From contig WAEK01000003.1 in the NCBI GenBank assembly GCA_011634665.1, positions 2,921,001 through 2,985,000 on the forward strand: a stretch of DNA of 64,000 bases, given 5' to 3'. Under the pieces are notes generated by a model. It was not told the origin of the DNA and did no database searches. It was given only the letters and a program-made list of their open reading frames with translations. The stretch comes from Mortierella sp. BCC40632. Lineage: Eukaryota; Mortierellomycota; Mortierellomycetes; Mortierellales; Mortierellaceae. The position numbers were made by a program, and so were the translations under genes. This document shows positions 13,337 to 24,520 of this stretch, one piece after another (the first letter of the stretch is position 1; each line of letters starts with the position of its first letter).

Positions 13337-13426
13337 GACCGTAGTTGCGCATGCTGACAAAGAGCGTTTTAGTAGAGGCCAGTACGCTGCGAGCGGCCAG
13401 CCAAAGTGGCAGATACATCAGTCACC

Positions 13427-13490
13427 ATGGCAGCAGCGGCACTGGCAGTGGGAGCAGGAGGTGAGGTAGCAGCGAGCAGCAACGGGGAAA

Positions 13491-13527
<37 letters not shown>

Positions 13528-13751
13528 ATAGATAAAAAAAAAAAAAAAAATGAGAGAGAGCGCGAGCGAGCATCCTTTCTCGTTTGTTCGTGCACGCTCT
13601 CGGTCAGTTTGCTTCTGCCGAGAACAAGGCAAGGTCTTGAGCGCTGCATCGCTCAATTTGGGCGACTCTGTCCCTTTGGTGCCTTTTGTGAGAGTGACCC
13701 TTTGCTCTCTCTCTCTCTTCTTGTGCGGCCGTGCTGTTCATGGTCGCAGCG

Positions 13752-13790
<39 letters not shown>

Positions 13791-13813
13791 CTTGCTCTTT
13801 CTCTCCTTCTCTC

Positions 13814-13844
<31 letters not shown>

Positions 13845-13872
13845 TCTCTTCTCTTCTCTTTCTCTCGGCTCA

Positions 13873-13908
<36 letters not shown>

Positions 13909-14434
13909 GCATGCCTCGCTCTCTCTCTCTCTTTTGCCCTTATTTCTCGTGGATCATTGGCCCTTGCATTTTTTTCTTTTTCGTTTCTTTTTCTTTTTCT
14001 TCTTCTTTTTCTTCTCTCACTTTTTGCATCTCATCTCATCCATTCATCCATTAATTCATTCATTCATTCGTTAGTTTTTCTTTATCCAATTCCCATCATT
14101 CGCCACAACTCCTTGTGGCCCGTTGCCGGCTCGTCTCCTCCCCTTCCTCTTCCTCCTTCTCTTCTCTTTCTCTCTCTCTCTCACTCTCTCTCTCGCCCAC
14201 TTCGCCCGTTCTTTCCCTCCCTCACTCGTCCCCTCTTCCACTCTCTGCATGCGATGCATCGTTTGCCATTAAATCCCACCCGTTGGTGTTTCGGCGGCGT
14301 CTCTCTTTTCTCTCCCTCTCTCTCACCCTCTCTCACTCTCTCACTCTTTCTTTTCCTCTTTTTCTTTCTCTTTTCTCTTTCTCTCTTTCTCTCTTTCTCT
14401 CTCACTCACTCACTTTCTCTCTCTCTCTCTCTCT

Positions 14435-14474
<40 letters not shown>

Positions 14475-17400
14475 ATCTCGTCTGCCGGATCACCATCGGA
14501 CGGCTTGCCATCATCTCAGCTTCCACGGGGGGCCGCTCGCACAGAGCGGCAAACATCGCAATTTGTCAACCATCTCGCTTCCACCGACCATCCCGCGCCG
14601 TCACAATCTCAAGGACGCCGAGCGCAAAGAGATCTTTCCCATCTCGGACGAAGGTGCACCACCGCTACCTGGTCGTCGAGGCTCCATTGGCTTCTTCCGT
14701 GGTCGAAGGGCCATGGCCCCTCCCCTGTCCATCAGCCACAAGGACCTCTTCCAGAACCTCCCGTGTCTCCAGGCGCTCCAGAGTGGCGATACAAGTCCAT
14801 ACACCCCGTGTTCCTGGGAAGGCTTTCACCCGTATCTCTCTCCCGCTGGCTCTGCTCCAGACTCACACTTCACCTCACTCTCCACTACCCCCACTACCCC
14901 CATTGGTTGTTACCATCCATTGGCCTGTCCTCGCTCGCCGCCGCTGCATCCGCCGCCGCCTCCGCCGCCTTCGCAGCAGCCCACTAGCCCTGTAGCCGTC
15001 TCTATTCAGGACTACCACCCGCGTCAGGAACAAAAGCTCGCTTCGTTTATGCGCAAGAGTCTCCTACCACCACACACACTCTCTGCCTCTGGCTCCACCT
15101 CTGGCTCCACCTTGCCTGGCCTTGACAGGTCCTGTTCCAACTCGACTTCGGCCTCGTCTTCGCCCACGATCGACTGCTGCCTCGGTACTGCAGCTCGACT
15201 TTCGTGTGAACAGGGCCGACCACAGGGTGGACTAGACGCGCCAACCAGCGCAGGTACAGATCACATCCCATCAACACACGACGTGCCCTGGCTCGCCGCC
15301 TCCGAGTGGGGCAATCAGCGGCGATGGGCAGGAGAGATGGAGTGGACAGGCGATATTCCCGAGGGTCTCGAGCACGATGGACCCATATGGAGCACAATGG
15401 ACAGGCAAGTGTCCTTTTTTTTCTTTTTTCTTTTCTTTTCTTTTTTCTTTTTTTTTTTCTCTCTCTCCTCTCTTTCATTCTCCTCTTTCATTCTCTCTCC
15501 TCTTCTTCCTCCTCCTCTTCTTCCTCCTCTTCCTCCTCCTTCTCATCCCGGGGCAAAGAGTGGTGTGTGTATGTGTGTGTGTACAAAAAAGAATACATCC
15601 CTGGGCGTACCCAGAACGAATCCCATTTGCAACCTCTCGTCTCTCAGCCCTGCTACTAGCCCGCCTCGCGACTGTTGTTTCGGACAATCGCAGTCCGCGG
15701 AAGAGAGTCCTGTGGATGCAGTGCAGCATTGGCGGGGATATCTCTGTGGGAGTGTATCTCTCTCTCCAGGGCAATGAAATGAGCGTTGCGGGATAGGACA
15801 ATCGAAAGTGAGTGAGTGAGAGTGAGAGAAGGAGACCTCGTAGAGTGGGTAAACTGAGGCGGACGGACCATGTCCCAAGAATGCACCCTGGCCGTGTCCA
15901 TGCTGTTCTGGGTGTTCGTTCCCCTTTCCTCTCTTTCTCTCTCTGTCTCTCTCTCTCTCTCTCTCTCATTTTTTTTTCCGCCACAGCTAGCGCACGGGCG
16001 GGGAGGGGAAGAGAGGAAAAAAAAAAATGTCCGCACCATATATTGGAATGAATCGAAGCGAAAGAAAAAAAAAAAAGTACACCCCTCCCCCCCTGGGGCT
16101 ACTCCCCTTTCCACTCCAGCCAGCAGCGTTGCTGTTGCAGCTGTTTGCTGTTGTAGTACCCACATCGTATCCCTTCTGGCCCATCAAGTCCATTCGACTG
16201 GAATGCGTACAGTAATTGGCTCAAAAAAAAAAAAAAAAAAACAAGCACGCCTAGTCCTACCTTAGTCCACCTAGCCTATCTAGCCCAGCTTTGGGCTTCA
16301 GCTTGGTTAATTCTATGGCCTCGTCTCGTCTGGCCCAGCCTGACCTGACCTAACTCAACCTAACCTGACTTGGCTTGACCTAACCTGTCCTCAGACTGGA
16401 CCTGGCCTAGCCTGACATGCACGGCCCGACCGCTCATTCAAATAATATTAAAACCACGTTGACTAACCTTCAATTGCCTTGTCCTCTTTTCCTTCTCTCT
16501 AATAGTTACACGGTCGAGCAGCATCTCACGCGTGCGCTCTTCAAGGGCCAGAACTACTCTGCGCCCCTCGACTTTTCACGCCCAAGTCGGTCCATTAACG
16601 CGCCCGTCCCAGAGACGGTTGCTGATCCTGCCTGCGCTGAGCCCGGACTCGTTGTCGAGAACACGGAGTCGTCGACAGCTGCTGCACTCGCCGTTGCCGC
16701 CGCAGCCGCAGCCAAGGACGCAGCTGCCGCCGCCACACTCTCGTCTTCGTACTCGTCCATCACCACTCTCGGTCCACAGACACCCATCCCTTCCAAGGAC
16801 AGCGAGCGTTCGCTTGTCATCCTCTCGGTCGGCTGCGGCAATACGCAATGGGCTACCGAAATGGCTCTGGCCCACCCACAATCAGCTGTTCATGCCATTA
16901 ATGTCAGCCAGCTTTCTTCATTACCACCCATCCCCGAGAGCACGCCTTCGTTTGACCTGGACAACCTCTTTTTCTATAATCTGGACGACAACTCACTCCG
17001 AATCCCTTTTGTTTCCAACTCAGTTGATTATATTCATGTTCGTCGGTTCCTACCAAATGTGAGCAAGGCCAAGTACTTTGCCTTTTTGCGTGAGCTTGTT
17101 CGAGTCCTCAAGAAGGATGGTTATCTAGAGCTGGTTGAGTTGGATCTTCGGCTGCGGGATTGTGGCATCAACAGCTGCTGGCCTAGTAACTGGACCCTGA
17201 TTGGTTTTGACAAGCTCGGGATCGATACCTCACTTTCGATGAATCTTGCAGGGATCTTGAGGGCCATGCCCGGAATGGACGTGATGCACCGCTCGAGTGT
17301 CAATCTACCTGTGGGACTTCATGGAGGACGGATAGGTCTTGTGGCCGAGCTTTTGTGTTGGCGACTTTCGTTGGCGGTTCGACCTTGGTTGATGCGGCAA

Positions 17401-17538
17401 GCCATGTTGTCGGGCAGTGAGTTTGATGACTTGCTGGAGCGTGCGCGTGAGGAAACTCGGGTCTTTAAGAGTCACCAGGTTGTCCATGTAGCCGTTGCAC
17501 GCAAGTCAGCCCTATCTCCTGCTCTGGCCTTTGCATAG
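13427..17538 (+). CDS. large protein with C-terminal fungal methyltransferase-like domain (first exon uncertain)
   Basis: Two coding blocks are solid: about 14545-15404 and 16506-17538. They join in frame as AG|T across an intron (15405-16505) with a GC donor (AG|GCAAGT). The first block encodes a Pro/Ser-rich low-complexity region; the second has an Ala-rich stretch and then an AdoMet-binding-like segment with LSVGCGNTQWA, an acidic turn, a YIHVRR segment and RVLKKDGYLELVE, typical of Rossmann methyltransferases of fungal regulatory or secondary-metabolism type. No in-frame ATG exists in the first block before about 14713. ATG 13427, donor GAG|GTAGCA after 13465 and acceptor CACAG before 14545 give one consistent solution of 643 residues. 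The start remains a guess; the C-terminal domain is moderately sure; the substrate is unknown. Confidence 0.65.
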
Positions 17539-18973
17539 ACTCTATGGAGGGCCCCTACATCGATCGTCCTCTCGCCAACTGCCATATTTCTTAGCTGCGC
17601 GAAAACACTGTCCTTTCCTATCCTCACTCTCATTCACTTTCACTCTTCCTCAGCAGCTCGGATATCTTGGCAGTCGATACCCCACTCCTATCCGACCGAT
17701 CGCTCAATGTCTTTTGCTTTTTTTGTTTTTTTTTGTTTGATTCACTCAATGTGTCCTTTGTTCTATTCCTATTCGTTATTGCTTGTCTTTGCCTTATTAT
17801 TATTATTATTATTATTACTATTATTATTGTACTATGGGCGTCCTCTCTCTCTCTCTACTTTTTCTTTTTTTTTTCTTTCTTTCTTTTTTTTTTTTTTTTT
17901 TTTTGTTTTTTTGTTCTTTTTTCAATCAATTTTTGCACCTTGTCTATACTATATCCCTAGTCCCTGGGGAGTCTCTCCGTCAATGCTAAACTCTCTCTCT
18001 CTCTCTCTCTCTCTCTCCCTTTTCTCTCTCGTTCTCTCTCTGAAAAAATCCAAAAAAAAAAAAAAATCAAAAAAAAATTAACCAATCTGATCTTGTTTTT
18101 TTTTTTTTCCTGTTTTTTTTCTTTCTCTTTTTCTTTTTTTTTTTTGATCGCTCAAAAAAAAAAAAAAAAAATCAAAAAAAAGAAAAATCTTTTCCATCCT
18201 TTTTTTCCCGAGAATAATACATCCACTCAAGAAAGGGGGGAAAATAAAATGCACGAGAGAGGGAAATATTTGCCGCAGGTCAAAAAGAGAGAGAGAGCGA
18301 GAGCGAGAGCGAGAGAGCGAGTGAAGGAGAAGGAGAAGGAGAAAGAGAAAGGAGAAGGGGTTGGGGGAAGGAGAGAGAGAGAGAGAGAACCGAAGAGAGG
18401 AAAGAAGGAGAAGGAAAGAAGATGTGCGGTATGCATCTGTGGGACATTATTGCATTAGAGTTAGGCTGTGCCTGTTTTTTCTTTTTCTTTTTTCTTTTTT
18501 TTCTTGAATTGTGCGTGTGTACCTGACTATGATCGTGTGTTGTGCCTGAAGAAGGAAAGACAGAATGAGAGAATGAGAGATAGAGAGATAGAGAAAATGC
18601 GGGGTAACAAAAAAAACGAGAAATAGCAAGGGGAGGGGAAGAAATGGTACATCCTCGGTCCGTTTCAACTCTTTATTTTTGGGGTAGTAGCCTAGAATAT
18701 CGAATCCAGGCTCCTCGATATGTGCTATGCAAGAGAAATGGTCCAAAAAAAAAAAAAAAAAAAAAAAAGAAGATCGCAAAAAAGAGAGAAAGAGATGGTA
18801 AAGGACATGACTAGAGCCAACAATTGGTCTACACCCCACAAACAAACAAGAAGAAGAGGAAGAAAGAGGTATTACACAATGCATGCCCACTAAGTTAAAA
18901 GTGGGATTCTAGTACATCTACATAGCATTTTTTTTTTTTTTTTTTTTTTTTTTTGTCATGTAGGAGGATTTCT
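17539..18973. other. convergent intergenic region with homopolymer and CT tracts
   Basis: The 3' flanks of the methyltransferase-like gene (+) and the Rad60-like gene (-) meet here. It holds TTA repeats near 17,798-17,827, CT repeats near 17,993-18,017, several A and T runs and a GA-rich block near 18,286-18,390. No gene is supported. Confidence 0.6.
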
Positions 18974-21432
18974 CTATCCAATTCGGACTAGCAACATATC
19001 ATCATCTTCAATCTCGGTGTCTCCAATCATCAAGTCGGGAGCAAGTGCTTCATCATCAAATTCAAGCCTGACCGATGACTCAGCTGGGATCTTCTTGATC
19101 CGACGATAATGCGTTAAAATGGCCTGGATCTTCGTTGTCTATTAACACCAATTGTACCAGGAGAAAGAGTCACGCACGTGGTGTGAGAGAGGAGGGACAA
19201 AAAAAAAAGAGACTTTAATGATAGAAAAAAAAAAAAAAAAAAAGAAAAAAAGCAGGCAAAAAGACTACAATAGCATGGTCTCCTTACCTTCTTGACTCTC
19301 AGTTTCTCATCCATCGTCCTGTCGCCTCTTAACTTGATAAACAGATATTCACTTTCATCTGTCCCGTCCTTTTCTCTAGTAGAGCTATTGCGATCTTCAT
19401 CTTCATCTTCTTCAAACTCATCTTGGTTCTCTCTCTGACTCGCTCTCTCCTGTTCTTTTCTTTGCCGAGCTTCTGCTTCTGCTGCTGCTTCTGCTGCTGC
19501 TGCCGCCTCTTCTGCGGCTTGCTTTTCTAGTTGCTCAAGTCTCTGGTTCCGTTCCTGAGTCTCTTTAGCCTTTACATATTTATAAGCACTCGTCTCGTAT
19601 ACATCAACTACCGAGATCGGAGGAAATTCCAGACTTTGGGGTGTGGAGCTTGGCATCAATCTCGATCCCCGATACGTAAATACGAATTGGGACAGGTCGA
19701 ACGCAAAGTGCTTTTTTTCACAGTACCACTGCATCATGGGTTTGAACGGCTTATCCTAAGCGATTGTAGTGGTGGCACATGGGAAGAAATAGTTGGTCAA
19801 GGTGGAGCTCTTCTCTTCCTTCTAAGAAAAGCTTTGAATAAAAAATAAAAAAAAAAGCAAGAGTTCATCTGAAAGAAGGAAAGAAAAAAAGAAAGAAAGA
19901 AAGAAAAAGGAGTCATACTGATAGAACGGTCACCTTGACCGGTCTCTCAAACTCTCGGTACAGAGGTTCTTCATGAGGCGTAACAACCCGAAGTGGATGG
20001 CGGATCATTCGGATCAATATCTGAACTTTTTGAGACGTCCCGGGTTCAGATTCCTGTCCTAATTGTGTGGTCGCAGGTTCAGATCCGTTGGCTGTCGTTG
20101 GAGAACCTTGGCCAAAAAGAGATCCCATGGCCGACCTTAACAAAGCACCAGGAGCGGACAACGCTCCCATGATCCCTGAGGGGTTATCATTGCTATCTCC
20201 TGCTCCTGCTTCTGAGGGTATAGAGTCAGGATTGAAAAGTTCAGAAGTGGGAGGTGGTAATGAGCCAGAGTGAGGAGAGGCTAGTTGGGAGGAAGGTGGC
20301 GACACAGATAGGAGTTGATGATGACGTTGCTGTTGACTGACTTTTGCAGCGATGGAGAGCAGTTCAGGATCCAACTCTTCCGAGTTATCCAAATCATCGT
20401 CCAGCGAGATCGGATCACTACTATTGGCAGTGACAGAGACGGTAGACACGGTATCGGCAGTGTCCAAGACCCTACGAATGTTGGAATAATACATGGTGAC
20501 AATATGAGTATCTGTCAAAATTGAATCTAGCTTTTCCCCTCCTGGCGTTGCTCTATCCCGCTTATATAATATATGTAAAAGAACAAGTCTGCATACAGAA
20601 ATGTTGGAGGAGGCTGTATAACAGGCAGCTCTGGTGGAGGTGTCAATGATATCTCGCGTTTGCGCTTCAATTCTGGTCCCTTGTCGATATTTTCTACTGG
20701 AGTGTCCTTTTTTGACCTTGGTAATGGGCGGACAAAAAAGAAGAAAAGAGGGTAATGTCCGACGGTTAGTCTTCTTCCAGAAATGGAGCTATTGATGTTG
20801 GGTCGGGGTTTGTGCCTCTGCTGAATGAACAGTTTGGTAAAGCATTCCAATGATAGATCTTTCCATACATTGCTTCGTCTTCGAAATCCAGGATTGGCAA
20901 GTCGATTTCGTCTGTTGCACTAGGCTGTAATACAAGATTGATTGCCTCTTCCTGTTTCCTTTCCTGTTCTAGCTCTGGTTCTGCTTCTTTTATGAGAGCA
21001 GTCTCTAATCAAAGAAGAAAAAATGGCAAGAGTCAAAAGAAAAAAGAAGAATCGTTAATTCAAGACGTTCCACTAGAACCAAACATTCCACCGCGTATCT
21101 CAATCGAATCAGTTCTTTCTTTCTTTCTTTTTTGACAAACCTTGGAGCTTGACAATATCTCGATAGCTCTTTGCTTTGCTAAAAAAGTCGTCCTCGACTT
21201 TTCTCCTTGACCGAGGAGGAGGAGAGCCAGGTGAGGAAGATTCATTATGAGGGGCACTGTTACTGTCACTTTTGTTGCTATTAGTGATACCCACAGCTGG
21301 CGATGCACTTCCAGAGGAGATAAGTGTGCCTGCGTTATCTGAAGAGTTGATCCTGGTGGCTAAACGTCGCGATCGGGGTTTTGGCTGGGGTTTCTTGGGT
21401 TTGACAGGGACATTGTCATCAGAATCGGACAT
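18974..21432 (-). CDS. SUMO-like-domain protein of the Rad60/Esc2/NIP45 family
   Basis: Six exons on the minus strand (21432-21141, 21004-20869, 20716-20623, 20560-19919, 19755-19288, 19138-18974) give 598 residues. The start MSDSDDN is followed by a basic Pro/Lys-rich and Ser-rich disordered region. A first ubiquitin-like segment (roughly 345-450) precedes an Ala/Glu/Arg-rich predicted coiled coil and an acidic stretch. The C-terminal about 75 residues form a SUMO-like domain (FIKLRGDRTMDEKLRVKK...MLLVRIG). Family members bind the Ubc9/SUMO machinery and act in recombination repair and genome stability in the nucleus. Exon joins 2-3 (donor AT|GTATGG) and 3-4 (acceptor ATAAG before CGG) were chosen to keep frame and are less certain. 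It shares a promoter with Med21. Confidence 0.8.
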
Positions 21433-21846
21433 TCTCTTTCTCTCTTTTGCTTGGGATGGATGGATGAATGGATGGAGAGAGGGTGTGAGAGGAGCGAGTC
21501 GAATAAAGGGGAGTTGGGTAGGAGGATTGCAAGGACCACGAAAATGTCCCACGATCCTAGCTTCTCACTATTCGGTCGCGGTGGTCTCTGATGGAGATAA
21601 AAAGCCGTTTGTTCTGAGAATAGGAGAACAGGAAAGGGGATGGTCGGTGAAGGAGGTAGTTCATGGTTCGAAAGAAAGGGCGGAGCTCTTTTTTTCTTTT
21701 CTTCTTCATTTCCTTCAGCAAGCAAGTGGCTTTTTTTTTTTTTTTTTTGGTTGGGAGAGAAGGGTCCCAAAGAGATGAAGGGGACTCTCTTCCTAATTCA
21801 CTTTCTCCCGCTTTCACGTCCTTCTCGAGAGACCGAATATCACCGA
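21433..21846. promoter_or_regulatory. divergent promoter region between the Rad60-like gene and Med21
   Basis: Only 414 bases separate the two opposite start codons. The region contains a GGATGGATGGATGAATGGATGG tandem stretch (about 21456-21474) and a short T run. No clear TATA box is visible on either strand. Confidence 0.55.
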
Positions 21847-22570
21847 ATGGACCGGCTAACACAGCTTCAGGATGCGATCGACAAGCTGGCGCTGCTCTTT
21901 GTCTCGTCCATCGACCACCTTAGCAAGCATGCTCCTCTCGCGCCATTGAATCCCAACATCCCCGTCGTAACCTCAGGTGCAGCATGAACAAAAAAAGAAA
22001 AAAAAAAACGAAAAAAGAAAAAAGAAAAAAGAGCGAGTGAGTGTGTATGGGCGAGTGAGTGAGTGAAAAAAGGATGAACCTCTGCCAACAGGAAACGGAG
22101 CGAATGAACCCAACAGGACAAGCAAACAGACGACTAATGATGGAATCATCCTCTGATTGTGCAAAACTTGCTTCCCGCCTTATTCATCCCATCTAGATCA
22201 CGGACTTCCACCAGACCAACTCCAAAGTAACGTGAATTTTCTCTTGACGCGCCGACGCGACATTTTTTCTTTTCTTTTCTTTTATATTAGATTCTTTTTC
22301 TAACAATCACTCTCTTCCCACTCCACAGGTTCAGCACAGGAGCTGGCACTTGATATCAGTCGACAGGCCAAAGAACTCGAGACTTTGATCGATAACCTTC
22401 CAGGAATCTCCCAGACGCCAGAAGACCAGAACCTGGATCTAGAACGACTTGCTCAACAAAATGAGGAGGCCCGTGCTGAGTACGATAGTGCCGTTGCAGA
22501 GGCCAACCAATTGCTTCAGGAGATTACGCTCGTCCTGAGATATATTGCGGAGGACCAAAGCCGTCCCTGA
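21847..22570 (+). CDS. MED21: Mediator complex subunit 21 (Srb7)
   Basis: Two exons, 21847-21976 and 22329-22570, join as G|GT and encode 123 residues, near the family's usual 130-145. The N-terminus MDRLTQLQDAIDKLALLF matches the conserved start of Med21. The middle carries the ISRQAKELETLIDNLPG helix region and the C-terminal half is a long coiled coil (RLAQQNEEARAEYDSAV and on). Med21 pairs with Med7 in the Mediator middle module, bridging activators and RNA polymerase II. The 352-base intron (21977-22328) is long relative to the gene. The product call rests on the N-terminal signature, size and coiled coil. Confidence 0.92.
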
Positions 22571-24520
22571 TAGAAAGAGAGAAGAAAAAAAAAATCAGGA
22601 TCCAGGGAGGAGGAGGGCAACAACTCTGGACAGTTGGTGCTGATGGGTCTTTCATTCGCCTTTCTTTTCTCTTTGAACCTTTTTTTTTCCCCTTCATATT
22701 CGAAACCGTATCAGAGCAGCCACCGCTACTGCCCCCAAGGATTGGGCCGCCATTTCCCTAGCGCAGAGAGATACAGGACAAAGAAAGAAAGAAAGAAAAG
22801 AAAAGAAAAAAAAAAGAGGAGAAAACGAGAGGACACGTAGTTTCTTAATGTATTCAAACGTGTGTATAGGAGGGGGATGCTACAGCTGGGAACCGCCCCT
22901 CCTCCTTTCGAAAGAGAGTATCGAGCAATACCTTCCGTCTGCCTAGAAAAGAGGAAAACAAAACAAACAAAAAACAAAAACATGTACAATAGTCATTTCT
23001 TTTCTTTTTCTTTTAATTTGATCCGCTCATAACCAACTGACAGTACTTAATCCTCATCCCTGGGGTCATCGTCCAACGACCTTGTACAATATTAAAGGCT
23101 TTTTTTTTTTTTTTACACTTTAGGACAAAAAAAAAAAAAAAGGTATCATAGTTCCCTGTTGGTGTTTGGCATATCCTAGTATGTATATGATGGTGCTCTC
23201 GGGAAGGGATGAATCTAGTTCCTGGCGAATTGGTTCCCTTTTTTCTTTCCTGTTTGAACTAGAGAAAGAAAGAAGAGTGTGGCTCTCTAGCCCAACGCGA
23301 AGAGTTTGAACTATGAGAGTTAGACTTTTTTTTTTTGCTCCACAAAGAAAAAAACCCTCCTCCCCTCCTCCCAGGGAAGGAAAGAGCAACAAATGGGCCG
23401 CCTTAGTTTGGAATAGTTTACAACTGTTGTTTTTGTTTTGATGTTGTTGTTGTCCTCCCCCCTTTCCCTTATGTTACTCCAAAGATTCCGGGTTTCTTTT
23501 CCCACTTCCCCACTCCTCGGGCCACGTTCCACCCTCTCCAAGGGGAGGAGTGGGGATGGGATATCTTTTTTTTTTTTTTTTTATTGCCAGAAAGGAACAA
23601 AATTTTGTTCGGCTGGGTCATTTAAGGCCACTATGAACAGGGCTCTCATCTCTGCAAAGTGAAAAAAAAAAAAAATGGCAACATGCGTCAGATAGGGGAA
23701 GGCTTTTCCTTTCATAGTCAGCATGGGAAGATACCATGTCCAGTTGGAGAGGTTGGGATGGTCCTAGAAGATAGAAAGATAGACGGAAGAAGGAAAAAAA
23801 AAAAAAAAAAAAAAAAATTCGCATGGAGAGTCATGGTATTTGCTCCTTCTCTCTTTTTGAGAATCGATCGATCCATCCCTAAACTCTCTCCGATACCGAA
23901 GGACGGATCCCGATAGGCCAAATATCATCGCCATCATCATCGTCATAATATATATAAAAAGGTTAAACCTCTTCTATCCATCCATTCCCCCCTCCCCTTG
24001 AAACGAAGGAGGTGGAGAGGCTATTTTTTTCTTCTTCTGTGAGTAGATTCACTTCCTCCGACTGGAGAAGGCTCATGGTTTATTGAATGATGGAGGGTAA
24101 TAAGCGTGCAAAAATAAGAAAACAGAATGACTGACAGAAAAGAAAAAGAAAAAGAAGCAAAAAAAAAAGCAATAGACAAGTCGAACAAAAAGATGGGATC
24201 AGAAACGACTAAAAAGTCGAGACAGGTGTGGGTCTAGTACTGGTATATGGTGAATGAGGGGAAGATGGAAGGAAGGAAAGGAAAAGGCAGGTTGAAGCAA
24301 TGGAGTTTGCTCAGGAAGGAAGGGGGAGAAGTGGAGAGGGTATGTAACAGAGAGAGAGAGGGAGGGAGGGAGAAAAGAATGGAGGTCGGTAAGCGGAGGA
24401 AAGTCAAGCGGTGCTCGCCAGCGGGTTTTTTTTCCTCTTGACATTTCTTTCGATACCGACGCGATCCAAAGGAAGGGGAGGGGAGGAGGGGAGGAGGAGG
24501 GTTAGAAAGAGAGATAGCCT
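22571..24520. other. convergent intergenic region
   Basis: 3' flanks of MED21 (+) and the PEX11-family gene (-). Many short A and T runs (for example about 23794-23818) and GA-rich blocks are present. Short open frames are compositionally biased and unsupported. Confidence 0.55.

Noticed and set aside
11360..14475. Several long frames rich in Ser-Leu or Arg-Glu
   Set aside because: CT and GA microsatellites keep frames open on both strands; no coding signal besides repeats.
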